Assembly (NCBI GenBank): GCA_003550325.1
Contig: QKWP01000792.1
Span: 112,888 to 176,887, forward strand
Source: Gigaspora rosea
Taxonomy: Eukaryota; Glomeromycota; Glomeromycetes; Diversisporales; Gigasporaceae
DNA length: 64,000 nt
Direction: 5' to 3'
Below the pieces are notes generated by a model. It was not told the DNA's origin and did no database searches. It saw only the letters and a list, made by a program, of their open reading frames with translations. The translations under genes and the position numbers were made by a program. Shown one piece after another: positions 46,672 to 57,034 of the stretch (position 1 is the first letter of the stretch; each line of letters opens with the position of its first letter).

Positions 46672-47436
46672 TAGCATGGGAGATGAAAATTAATATAATA
46701 AGTCGGCAAATACTAATATACTACGAAATGAAATAGATATGAATATAAGTCATGTATGCACGTACGTATGTACGTACGTTTTTATGAAAACAGAGTGTAG
46801 GAATTATAATAAATGTTCATATTGAATTCGTTTTTTATTGAAAGTCAATATATTATTGAGAAAGAGGATTTTGAAGTTATTGTTATATATCAACAAAAAA
46901 AATGATAATAATATTAAAATAAAACAATGATTTAAAATTTAATAGTTATGATTAAAGCCCTATAAATGACCATCCAGGCACTAGCACCTCGTGTTATGTT
47001 TATGATTATGGAAACAAAATTCCCAGTCACATTATAGGCAAGGGCAGAAGCCATAAAAGCACAGGCACAAATGCACTAGGTGTCAACTTATGCCTGAAAT
47101 TTTACATCAATACTTATAAAAATTCTTGGCCAAATTTTATCTCTGTGCCCATGTACAGTACAGTATGTGCCAATTAGGGATGGGTTCGGTCAGCTAGGTC
47201 AGCTATCGGTCAGCTATCATCGACTATCGACTACTAGCCGGCTATAGCCGGCTATAGCTGATCAATTACTTGATCACTTTCTTAATTATTTGTTAATTAA
47301 ACAAATAAACAAATGACAAATAATTATATTTTATATGTAATACAGTTATACAATATTAGAGTACCCTACCCATGTGGCGAAAAAAGTTCGGGTCACATGT
47401 TATAAACAGCCAATCAAAATAATCAAAATATTGAAG

Positions 47437-47580
47437 ATCCGATCTACATTTTCAAAACAATCTAATTCTGGTCAAATTTGTAGATCATTTGGCCTATTGG
47501 AGATGATCCCCAAAAGGCCAAACGATCTGTAAATGACCAGAATTAGATTTTGAAAATGTAGATCGGGGATCGGTCAAAAT
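47437..47580. repeat. Foldback hairpin near the left hAT end
   Basis: GATCCGATCTACATTTTCAA then TCTAATTCTGGTCA is mirrored by TGACCAGAATTAGATTTTGA and AAATGTAGATCGGGGATCGG, with GGCC/GGCCA inner arms. Confidence 0.7.
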
Positions 47581-47784
47581 TAGCCCATACGAATTTTCAA
47601 GATTCTAGCAAAGATTTATCTGTATCTACTTGACTAAATTCAGTAAAAAAAAAATTTATTTTAATTCTAAATTTACTTTTGTAGTATTAAAAAAAAATTT
47701 ATCGAAATTTGATAGATGGGTGTTGAGAAATCTTTACTAAAATTTTAAAAAACAGATAATTTTACAAAAAATTGGTAATTTTTT

Positions 47785-47935
47785 TTTTTTTTAGCTTAAA
47801 CGAAGAGTTCTCAACAACCATTATTCAAATTTGATGAAATTTTTTTTGGTAAAATTTTTTTTTTTTAGCTTCAAACGAAGATTTCTCAACAACCATAATT
47901 CAAATTCGATGAAATTTTTTTTATTTTAATTCTGT
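47785..47935. repeat. Tandem repeat, about 75-bp unit (AACGAAGAKTTCTCAACAACC)
   Basis: Two clear units (AAACGAAGAGTTCTCAACAA and AAACGAAGATTTCTCAACAA, each followed by a TTCAAATTYGATGAAATTTT block), with weaker relatives near 47715 and 48335. The latter is split by the MITE at 48369-48590. Confidence 0.65.
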
Positions 47936-48063
47936 AAGTTTATAGAATTAAATATATATACATATATATTGAAATTTAGTACATTTTGTAAAACATAATT
48001 ATTTATTTTATTATATCAAAATCCTGTTTCTTGCAAATCATTGACAAAAAATTGCTTGTTTGT

Positions 48064-48325
48064 TAGATAATGCATGCCTGTCTTTTACTATCTTACAATA
48101 AAAATACTTTAGCTATTGCACCAATTTTGCCATAGCAGATTCTCAATTTTAATTAGCTAACTAATATGCTTTACAAAAGTTTGGCACAATTGTTACATAA
48201 TTTTTGGCCAGAATTTAAGTTTTTAACTTTTTAATACAAAAATAGAAATTTTGAAGGAAATAAGCCTATTCTATACTAAAATTAGCCCAACATTTTTTAT
48301 TTAATGGGCATTTATGTAGTATAAA
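48064..48325 (+). repeat. Direct repeat flanking the hAT gene, copy 1
   Basis: The sequence from TGCATGCCTGTCTTTTACTA through CACCAATTTTGCCATAGCAG to TTTTAATACAAAAATAGAAA recurs in the same orientation at about 54083-54345, on the other side of the transposase gene. The copies are clearly diverged. Direct rather than inverted orientation means this is not part of the terminal inverted repeat. Confidence 0.7.
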
Positions 48326-48368
48326 TTTTGTTAACCTTAAACAAAGATTTTTTAACAATGATTATAGC

Positions 48369-48591
48369 GCTTTGCAAAAAAGTGTGACCCTGTGATTTTC
48401 ACGGTGATGATGGCAGAAAATTTCTGAGATTTTAATTTCCTATTGATCATAATTTTCATCAATAACGTCTATATTTTATCCGAAATCTTTAAAATTCTTC
48501 AAGTATCGAAAAATCTTATAGAATCGACTGATTTCTCATGGTTTTACATGACATCATGATCTGCAGATGTCACACATTTTTGCAAAGCACA
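48369..48591. mobile_element. MITE with GYGCTTTGCAAAAANGTGTGAC ends
   Basis: GCGCTTTGCAAAAAAGTGTG at the left and CACACATTTTTGCAAAGCAC at the right are inverted. It splits a copy of the 75-bp repeat (GATTATA before, AATAATA after). Confidence 0.7.
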
Positions 48592-48839
48592 ATAATACAA
48601 ATTTGATAAAAATTTTTTATTTTAATTCTGTAATCTTACAGAATCAAAGATATTCTTAAAATTGGATAAATAGTTATTAAAAAATCTTCACTAAATATTT
48701 TAGAAAAAATTAGCTACAACTTCTTTTTATATGTACCTAAACTTTGAACAAAATTTACTTGGCATTTACCTAATCAAATACAATCAAAATTATTTATAAA
48801 ATCTTTTGATTGAACTTGATTAGATAAGTTCCAAATAAC

Positions 48840-49500
48840 CTTTATTAGCTTGTATTGAAATTATTGTGATTTTTACAATAAGTCATTAAAAACTTTTGTT
48901 ACATAGCTTGTTATTTCATTAAATTATAGTATGTAGTTAATTTGTATTGAATTATAATTTTTACTATAAAAAATTGTTACAGAACTTACTTTTATTCTAA
49001 TTATCACAGTATATGATTGTTAGTTGTATTAAAATCATTATTATTTTGTTATAAACTATTGTAAAAATTCTGTTATATTAGATAGTATTAGAATTATTAT
49101 AATTTTTATTATGAGTTTATGCAAAACTTATATTCTATTCTGGTACCTACATATAATTTAATTTGTATTAATCTGCATTAAAATTATTGTGAACTCTATT
49201 GTGAATTATTGTAAAAAATTCTGGTACAAAGCTTGCTTGTTATTTCAGTAATATATAGTATATAGCTGGTTTGGTAATTTAAAATTATAATTATTAAGCC
49301 AAATCTACTATTTTAGAAATATATAGTATGTAGTCAAAATTGAATTAGAATCATAATTTATATTGTAAGCTACTATAAAATTCTGTTACAAATCTAAGTT
49401 AAATTATTTTGTATTTAATTTCTATTATGGTTTACTAAATTTATTTACTATTTTTATAATAGCAATATATATTGGAATTATTGTAATTTCTATTATAAGC
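48840..49500. repeat. Degenerate satellite, unit about 105 bp
   Basis: Six to seven diverged units of TTGTTACAGAACTT, ATTATAGTATGTAGTTAATT, GTATTGAATTATAATTTTTA and TAAAAAATTCTG follow each other. Two or three related units occur at 21015-21240. Confidence 0.6.
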
Positions 49501-49949
49501 TATTGATTATTGTATTATGTATGTTTCTAGAAATTATATTATATAGTTAAAATCATTAGTTTGTATTGGTTTTACTATAAAAATTTTTTTATAAAGCATA
49601 CTTGCTATTCTAGTATTGCTAAGACTAAATTATTTTTAGTAATTATACTATGTGCTAATATTATTTATTATTAGAATCTTGTAATAATAAATGATTAGTA
49701 TAATTAAATATTATAGTATATATATAAAGTATAATATAAGTCAATATTATAGCATATATCTGATATTGTAATAAAGGTTGTAGCTTTTTGATATAGTAAT
49801 TTTATTTGAGTTATGTTACAAAAAAGATATTTTACTAATTAAATTTTGTTATCTATATTATATAGTAATTATAATTATTTTATATTTAGATTATATTTTT
49901 AAATATAACCAATTAAAAATACTAAAATTCATAGACTTGAAATTAAGTT

Positions 49950-50165
49950 ATAAAGATTATATAATGTATTTAAAATATTTAATAAATAAATATATAAATA
50001 TAAAATAAAATAATGATATAAAAATAAATATATAAATATAAAATAAATAATGATATAAAAATAAAATAATAACATAAAAATAAAAGAATAATATAAAAAT
50101 AAATAATAATAAAAATAAAATAATAATATAAAAATAAAATAAAAAATTAGGCAAATTTGCCAAGA
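49950..50165. repeat. AATAAAAATAATAT low-complexity tract
   Basis: AAATAAAATAATGATATAAA and AAAATAATAATATAAA-type repeats. The frame at 49957-50163 (F, I, Y, L only) is not a gene. Confidence 0.8.
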
Positions 50166-50254
50166 AAAAAACCCAATGGGAAAAACCTTATTTTAATAAG
50201 TAAATAATAAATAACAAATATATAAAATATAATAATTTTAAATATAATAAATTG

Positions 50255-52126
50255 TTAAATATTTGTTGACAACCAACTATGTAAACATAAACATGCTCTT
50301 GCAGATTCACTATTTAGTCTATTTCTTGATTTGTTAATTACTTGACCTGCAATTGAAAAAAGTTGTTCACATGGAACTGAACTAGCTTGAATACATAAAT
50401 AATTATGAGCGAGTTTTGAAAGTGCTGGATATTCTACTGTATGAGTATTCCACCAATCTAAAAGTTTTATAGTTTCATCTGCTTCTGCAAATAACCAATA
50501 TTTATGAGCTTCATCATCCATTATTTGTGCTTGCTGTGATGTATTTTTCAATTTTTGATAAAAACTAGATACTTTTTTAGATACTAATAATGATGGTTGT
50601 TGATTAATTTTTTGTCTGATTGGTGTTAAAATTTCTTCAATAGTCATATCAGGAAAACAAAGCTTTTTATATCTAGGATCTAAAAAAGCAGAAATATGCA
50701 AAGATTCAGTTATTGTATTAAAATATTCAATAAATTTAGATAACATTGCTTCAACAACTTCTTCTAATAGAAAATTTTTATTTTCTAAATCATTTCTAAG
50801 AGCCAATAAAATTATTTGTGCATGTGCAATTGTTGGATAAGTTTGTGAAGAAAGTTCAATAGTAGCATCATTAAATAGTTCTAATAATACAACTAAATCT
50901 TCATAAATTTGCCAATCTTTTATATCTGGCATATAAGGGTTTAAACTTGGATGTTTAATTAATAACATATTTATAGATTCATAAAGTAAACATGCTCTTT
51001 TAATCATCTGATATGTTGAATTCCATCTTGTCTTGCAATCTAAAATTGGAACTAAAAAAGTTTTTTCATTCAAAACTGCAAGTTGTTCTAAATCTTCAAG
51101 AATCTTAGTTGATTTACGAATAGTTTTAATTAATTTTCTTAATTTTTTAACTGAATCTTCTAAAAGATTTAAACCAGCAAAAGCCACTAAATTAAGTATA
51201 TGGGCTATGCATCTATAATGATTGAAATTGTTTAAAATTAACTTATCTTGTAAATAATTTGCAGCAGAAATCATATTTGCAGCATTATCAGTAGTTAATG
51301 CAATAGTTTTAGTTTTAATTCCAAATTCTTCAAGTAAATCATATATTTTGTCAGCAATATTTTTTCCAGTATGAGAACCTTTAAACTGAAATATATCTAG
51401 TACAAAATGTTGCAATTTCCAATTATTATCAATAAAATGAATAGTAATTGCCATAAAATTTTCAAATTTTAAAGATGTCCAAAAATCAGTTGTAAGAGCA
51501 ACTTTATTTGAAAATTCATTAAAATAATCTTTTACCAAATTTCTTTGTTGATTAAATTGTTCAATAATTAAATTATGGATAGTTTTACGAGTAGGAATTT
51601 GATACAATGGATCTAATTTTTGAACCATTTTATGAAAAGCTTTTTCTTCTACTACTTTAAATGGTTTAAGAGATAAAATAATCCATTTAAGAATTGCTTG
51701 AGTTTTTTCTGCTTGAACTGCTACTGAATGTTTGTTAATTCTAATATTTGTTGTTTCATTATTTAACAATAATTTATGCAAATGTTGTAAATGAATACGA
51801 ATAGAACTAGTTGATGTAGTTGGTTCAAATATTTTAGGGCATTGAGAACATTTACGAGTTTGTTTATCTACAAATTTCCAAACATCTGCTTCTTTATTAC
51901 TTAATTTAACTTGCTGAGTGAATTTTAAATTTTTAGCTAAATTTTCTTCATTAGTTGCAATTATTTCTTCAAAGCTTAGATCATGTATACTTTGTATAAT
52001 TTCTTCTTGTTCAGCTTCAATGCTGTCCTCTTCTAAATCACTAATATAAATATCATTATCAAGTTGTATTTGCAAATTTTCTTCTTCACTACAATCTTCA
52101 GGAGAATAATTTGAACTAGAAGACAT
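50255..52126 (-). CDS. hAT family transposase with BED zinc finger, intact (623 aa)
   Basis: This would cut and paste elements with matching ends, acting on DNA in the nucleus. The first 80 residues are acidic. A BED-type finger follows (C93, C96, H112, H117; RKCSQCPKIF to HLQHLH). The RNase H-like core shows LTTDFWTS (first Asp D214), LTTDNAANM (second Asp D280), the CIAHILNLV signature (C306, H309) and CKTRWNSTYQM (R367, W368). The C-terminal hAT dimerisation region carries the last catalytic acid in PCEQLFSIAG (E587), then NRLNSESARACLCLHSWL. All hallmark residues are present without stop or frameshift, and the length is usual for the family. Intact coding suggests recent or current activity. 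The start follows an A/T-rich leader; no upstream in-frame Met. Confidence 0.92.
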   Translation of the reverse strand: MSSSSNYSPEDCSEEENLQIQLDNDIYISDLEEDSIEAEQEEIIQSIHDLSFEEIIATNEENLAKNLKFTQQVKLSNKEADVWKFVDKQTRKCSQCPKIFEPTTSTSSIRIHLQHLHKLLLNNETTNIRINKHSVAVQAEKTQAILKWIILSLKPFKVVEEKAFHKMVQKLDPLYQIPTRKTIHNLIIEQFNQQRNLVKDYFNEFSNKVALTTDFWTSLKFENFMAITIHFIDNNWKLQHFVLDIFQFKGSHTGKNIADKIYDLLEEFGIKTKTIALTTDNAANMISAANYLQDKLILNNFNHYRCIAHILNLVAFAGLNLLEDSVKKLRKLIKTIRKSTKILEDLEQLAVLNEKTFLVPILDCKTRWNSTYQMIKRACLLYESINMLLIKHPSLNPYMPDIKDWQIYEDLVVLLELFNDATIELSSQTYPTIAHAQIILLALRNDLENKNFLLEEVVEAMLSKFIEYFNTITESLHISAFLDPRYKKLCFPDMTIEEILTPIRQKINQQPSLLVSKKVSSFYQKLKNTSQQAQIMDDEAHKYWLFAEADETIKLLDWWNTHTVEYPALSKLAHNYLCIQASSVPCEQLFSIAGQVINKSRNRLNSESARACLCLHSWLSTNI

Positions 52127-52755
52127 ATTTTAAATAATAAATAAAATATAAATATAAGATAAAATAAAAAACAATGATAAATAAAAATAAAAATGTATAA
52201 TGTTAAAAATAAACTTTAAATAGATGTATTAAATAATAATAAATTGTATATAAATTAGAATTTAAATAAAGGTAAAAATTTGAACTTGTTATGGTAGTTA
52301 AAAAATAAACTTTATAAATATAATAAAACTTAAAAAATTAAAATTTTTTAAATTCGAATTACGTGTTAACTGTATACGTTGTTACTATTGGTTGGGAGAT
52401 ATCAGATCCACTGGTTAAAGCTACTTGGATAGTAAATGATAATTATGTGTTATCAGCAGAAAATTCAAATAGAGAATTCTGAAGGACGTGGGTTTCTTTG
52501 GCATATAAGAAATTGAATCGGACGTGATGTAATTAAAAAGAGGGGAATTGATGTATATTTAAAACAATGGGGTTAATTAAAAGAATCAATCAGTGTAATA
52601 TATCAAATAGTGTATCAACTTAAACAAATCAATATAGTCTTAAACGAATCGATAAATGTATCACTTTAATTAAATCAATGTACAGTTATATGTATCAGCG
52701 ATATCAAAGCAATTAATCAAGAAAATAAACAAAACAGCAGCGTAATGCTAACAAG
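52127..52755. other. Transposase upstream region
   Basis: Non-coding A/T-rich leader and promoter side of the hAT gene. AATCAAT and ATCAATGTA motifs repeat loosely near 52590-52690 (AAACAAATCAATATAG, AAACGAATCGATAAATG). No confident regulatory site. Confidence 0.35.
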
Positions 52756-52759
52756 CAGT

Positions 52760-53640
52760 GTTGAGAATTCGATAGAATTCGATTACAGGAATAAATTTTA
52801 TATAAGTTGCCTTCGGCTTTGAAATGCCTACTAACTTATATAGGGTCAAGGTTTCTTATTAAACAAACAATCAGATCGAAGTCTGAAGTTTTTATTGAAA
52901 GGCTAATTCCAAGCCTTTAAATACATATTTTCGTTTACATAAATTAATTAGACTACACTACTCTAGCGAAACATTTTCACCTACTATCTAAAGATCCATC
53001 ACCCCATCATTCTCTTCAATACCAATCCCTTCTTTATTAATCAGATTCGCCCTACACGCCTTTCCAATTTTAAGACTTCCGCCCGGGCATTCACACATGA
53101 AAGTTCAGATGAAACACGATAAGACATCAGCAGATTCCTGAAAATACTGAATGCCTCGCGGCAACATGAGTAATTCGCCCTACACGCCTTTCCAATTTTA
53201 AGACTTCCACCCGGGATTCACACATGAAAGTTCAGATGAAACACGTTAAGACATCAGCAGATTCCTGAAAATACTGAATGCCTCGCGGCAACATGAGTAA
53301 TCGGCTGCCTTCAGATAGACGCGTAATTACAATTTCTTAGTTAAGCGTGGTGGTGTAAACGGGGACCGAGGATCGGGTCACATATATGGCTAATCAGATT
53401 CAAATACGACTTCGATCAACTTTAGTATAATAATAAATATAGAAATAAAAAGTGATATGTATAAGAACAACAAAATAGGAAATAAAAGAATTATATATGT
53501 GTTAACAAATAAAGAAATTATAAGGAACATTCGGTTGTCAATCGATCATCGATCAAAATCGATGATCAAAGTATACGGTTTAAGAGTTCAGGACGATCAC
53601 GTAAAGTGATCACGGGGTTCCGATACCAAAATTTTAAGAC
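52760..53640 (-). mobile_element. Possible LTR retrotransposon remnant
   Basis: Read on the minus strand, TGGTATCGGAACC (53628-53616) looks like a primer binding site for initiator-type tRNA. AATAAAAACTTCAG (near 52880) and a terminal CGAATTCTCAACA (52772-52760) look like the end of an LTR. No reverse transcriptase remains and the paired LTR is not evident. Confidence 0.3.
53045..53302 (+). repeat. Recent tandem duplication, unit about 127 bp
   Basis: ATTCGCCCTACACGCCTTTC through GACTTCCRCCCGGG, TTCAGATGAAACACG to CTCGCGGCAACATGAGTAAT occurs twice back to back. The copies differ by a short indel (GGGCATTC versus GGATTC) and a few substitutions, so the duplication is young. GC content is well above the surroundings. 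Confidence 0.85.
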
Positions 53641-54082
53641 TGGGGTAAAAAAAATTTTAATTTTTTCGAGTGTAACAACGTATTTATATTATATTTATTA
53701 ATTTATTGTATTACAATTATTATAGCTTGCAAAATATATCTTTTATTATCGAAAAAATCATCGTACAATCGCGCAATCGGACACAATCAGGTGATTGTTC
53801 AAGTGATCATATTCGATTGTATTTGTGTGCAACGATCTACAAATTTGATAAAAAGTCACATCATTTTGCAAACCGCGATAAATAAGAAATTGCTCACAAA
53901 CATACATTAAAGGACAAAAATACAAATTTGCATGTGAGCCACGATACACAAATTTGATCAAAAGATGCATCATTTTGCAAACCATGATAATTTATTATCA
54001 AACTTTTGCATTCTTTCTTGCTCGGTTGTTAGATAAAAGCATAAAATAAAAAAAAAGACTTTTTGAAAGTGATAAGTATACA

Positions 54083-54345
54083 AAACATGCCTGACTTTTA
54101 CTATCCTACAATAAATATATCTTAGCTGTCGCACCAATTTTGCCACAGCAGATTCTCGATTTTAAATTGTCTAACTGCTGGGATCTACAAAATTTTGGCC
54201 CGCATTATACGATTGTTACATAATTTTGGCCGGAATTAAGTATTTTAACTTTTTCATTACAAAAATAGAAATTTTTAGGGAATAGGCCCTATGGTATGTA
54301 AAATTAGTCCAGGAACATTTTTCGCTTAATAGGCGGTTGTGATTT
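54083..54345 (+). repeat. Direct repeat flanking the hAT gene, copy 2
   Basis: ATGCCTGACTTTTACTATCC through CACCAATTTTGCCACAGCAG to TTCATTACAAAAATAGAAAT matches 48064-48325 in the same orientation. A related CAGCAGACTCTC-type block in reverse follows near 54410. Confidence 0.7.
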
Positions 54346-54689
54346 CATTAGTAAGATTTTGAGTAATTTCAGCCTAAATTTTTGATCGTCTCTCTTATCC
54401 AATCAAAATCGAGAGTCTGCTGTGACGCAACAGCTAGACTATTTCTTGCAATAATTCTGTAATTTGTGCACTTCATGCCGAATTAAGCAATAATGATGAT
54501 TTATCAGCCAGAAAATAAAACATTTGGCATCGGCTAGACGGTCAGCTAAGCCGGTCTAGTCGACTATGTCGACTACGGCTATAGCCGAGCGGCTAGCCGA
54601 CTATTAGCCGACCGAACCCATCCCTAATTACCCTGATGATCCAGATCGGATAAACAGATCTGATATCCGGGTAATCCGACTTATATTGA

Positions 54690-54805
54690 GATGCCGTGAA
54701 CGAAGTCACGTGGCATCCATTTGTCACGAGACCGTGATCGACTGGTGAGTATGAGGTTATGATGACGGGTATGGTAGTATGAGAAGTGGGTAAGGATGTA
54801 AGTAT
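54690..54805 (+). repeat. GATGCCGTGAACGAAGTCAC repeat, copy 1
   Basis: GAGATGCCGTGAACGAAGTC then ACGTGGCATCC and GTATGGTAGTATGAGAAG recurs at 60222-60355 in the same orientation. GATGCC ... GGCATC is itself an inverted pair. Without the 4.5-kb hAT insertion the two copies would be about 1 kb apart, so the insertion entered a pre-existing repeated unit. Confidence 0.7.
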
Positions 54806-55014
54806 GAGGTCATGAGAAATGGCTATTTGAGAGGAGAAGTGTGGGAAATTGCTCTCCCTCTTTTGTCTTTGCTACTAGCTTGACGGATGTCCAGCAGTGT
54901 CGTTGGCACCACGTGGTCACAAACAAACGAAAACACGAACGAACCAAATGGTATTAGTCGGGGATGAGAATGACTCATAGAGGTGTTACCAGTTGCGGTA
55001 ACCCCAGAAGGTAG

Positions 55015-55433
55015 TTCAAGGAATGGTTCGGAAGTAGAGTTGCAGCTGGAGTTGAAAGTACGCTGGACTGTTTGCCAGTGGAAGCGTTGAAGTTGCTGTA
55101 TAACGGTAAAGGTTTGTGGAAGGCAGGAGCTAAGAGAGATTTAGTTGAGAGATTAGCAGGGAGAGTAGTTAGTGAGACAAGAGGGAAAGGTAGCATGGAA
55201 AAGGTAAATTTTAGAGGGTGTGGCGTATGAAGATGGTTTTAAAAAGAGGATGGTAGCAGGTGAAGGAAGTGTTGGAGCACAAGAGTGAGTGGCACCTGAT
55301 TTGCAGTGTTTGGTATTGGTGGGGTCTTTGGAAAGAAAAGTGCAAGCGATGTTGCAGGCAATGATTAAAAAGTCGGTAGAGGAAAATAAAAAGGATTGTT
55401 CAGATGATGTGTACCGGAAGAGAGGAGGTTCGT
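55015..55433 (+). pseudogene. Broken SAP-domain-like gene fragment
   Basis: One frame from 55015 reads FKEWFGSRVAAG, then LDCLPVEALKLLYNGKGLW and KRDLVERLAG. The spacing of hydrophobics, LYNGKGLW and KRDLVERL matches a SAP helix-extension-helix DNA-binding motif. It stops at 55228. A second frame at about 55288-55433 reads LERKVQAMLQAMIKKSVEEN and ends at TAG. No start codon precedes the first part. It reads as a gene broken by frameshifts. GC content is higher than its neighbours. The minus-strand frame at 54975-55196 is its shadow. Confidence 0.5.
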
Positions 55434-56394
55434 AGAGTTGGTCTTGATTATTTCAAGGAAGTCCCGGGCCATATGTCCTAGGATTGTGGTAGAATCATCA
55501 CCAGCTTTGGAAATGGATTTTCCGGTTTAGGTTGTTGAATGATTATTGTAATGTTATGTGGTGGACCCTTGTCTCTACGCACATTGTGCATATGTTTCGA
55601 AAGTGAAGGGGAAAAGAACATGATTCGATTCTCTGGATGATCTCATTTGTGTATTACATCATCATTTGGTTGAGATGGGTCAAGTGACTAGGGTGTCCAG
55701 GATTATGCGATGCGAAATTATGCGCATAATTAACCATTTTTTCGCATCGCATATGCCCGCATAATTGAACAAAAAAAAGCATTTAGATCATGTGGCCAGT
55801 GTTTAAAATTCAAATCTAAAGTTATGTTCTCAAAAGAACATAATTTAAATTTTTATTGTTCTCAAAAACTTATTAATGTTCATTATATATTAAATAAATT
55901 GAATATTAATTTTTAAAAAATGTTCATATTCTATACTTACAATTCACATACTAAGTTCATACTTATCTATTAATAATTTTTTAAAGTTTGTATATAATTC
56001 TTTATATTTTTTCAACATAACACAATATATTATACAATTCAATTTCTAATAATTTTGTTAAATTTCAAGTGCTTTTCATATTTGCTTATAATAAAACAAG
56101 ACTTTCTATAATATTTTACTGATGCTACTATTGGTTAATGTGATAAATTAGAATCAAATTACTTTGTTATTTAACTATTTAAATTTTATACTAACAAATA
56201 CTTTGTATCTTTTTGCTTGCTTAGTATTAGCATATCATTTGACACAAATCATCTATATAAGTTTATACAATAATAATACTCTTGCACAATTAATGAATGT
56301 TTTATTTTAAAAATCTTTAAAGATGATTTTCTTAATATTTATTTGTTATCTATATTGTGCAACTTTAAATATATGTGCTATACATAGTATGTAC

Positions 56395-56425
56395 ATACAT
56401 ATGTACATATGTATATACATATATA
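56395..56425. repeat. ACATATGTACATATGTATAT alternating purine-pyrimidine tract
   Basis: GTACATACATATGTACATAT followed by GTATATACATATATATA. Simple repeat inside the dead hAT element. Confidence 0.7.
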
Positions 56426-57034
56426 TATTTATGCAGAATTTGTTATGATCAAATTATATTATCAAATTGATGAACATTTTATATAATTTATTGTTCTTAT
56501 TAATAAATCTAGAATATAAAAATTTTATAAATGTTCTCTTTGAACCATCAAATAAGAGAACCTTTTCTAAATATCAATGTTCTTAAAAAAATTCAAATGT
56601 TCATTAAGAACCATAAGAACATTGAATTTTAAACACTGCATGTGGCTAAAATATGATTGGTAGATCTAAATTGATCTAGCCAACATATGATTTTGATCAA
56701 TTTAAATAGTAATAAAATTTGAAATTTGATACAAATAGCAAAATTCTTTTCAATACTTTTTTTTTACTTTTTTTTTTACTTTTTTTTTTATTTTATTAAA
56801 AAAAAAAAGCGAAAGTAATATGGTTACAGCCACAGGACAGCTTGTTAGAAACCTTAAATATAAAGAGGATTTTTATACAGATGGAAAAAAACTCTTTTGT
56901 CAGTTTTGTCAAGATACAGTTTCACATGAAAAAAAATCAGTAATAGATAATTATTTGGCGTCTTCCACCCACAAATCAAAAAAAAAAAGTGCTTGAAAAA
57001 TCTCAAGACAATACATCTACTCAATGTACACTTA

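Larger units (their letters stand above)
47176..54632 (-). mobile_element. hAT element carrying an intact transposase
   Basis: The left end TAGGGATGGGTTCGGTCAGC and the inverted right end TAGGGATGGGTTCGGTCGGC bracket the transposase gene. Both subterminal zones repeat GCCGGCTATAGCC-like palindromes (47220-47262 and 54540-54600), a plausible transposase binding array. The flanks (GTGCCAAT and ATTACCCT) do not form an 8-bp duplication, so the two ends may come from different insertions or the site has decayed. At about 7.4 kb it is larger than a minimal hAT because of nested repeats, a MITE and an LTR fragment. Confidence 0.6.

Noticed and set aside
48840-49500. CRISPR-like array of repeats
   Set aside because: Units are degenerate satellite copies with no spacer structure, in a eukaryotic genome.
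49957-50163. 68-aa hydrophobic frame
   Set aside because: Translation of an AATAAAAATAA low-complexity tract.
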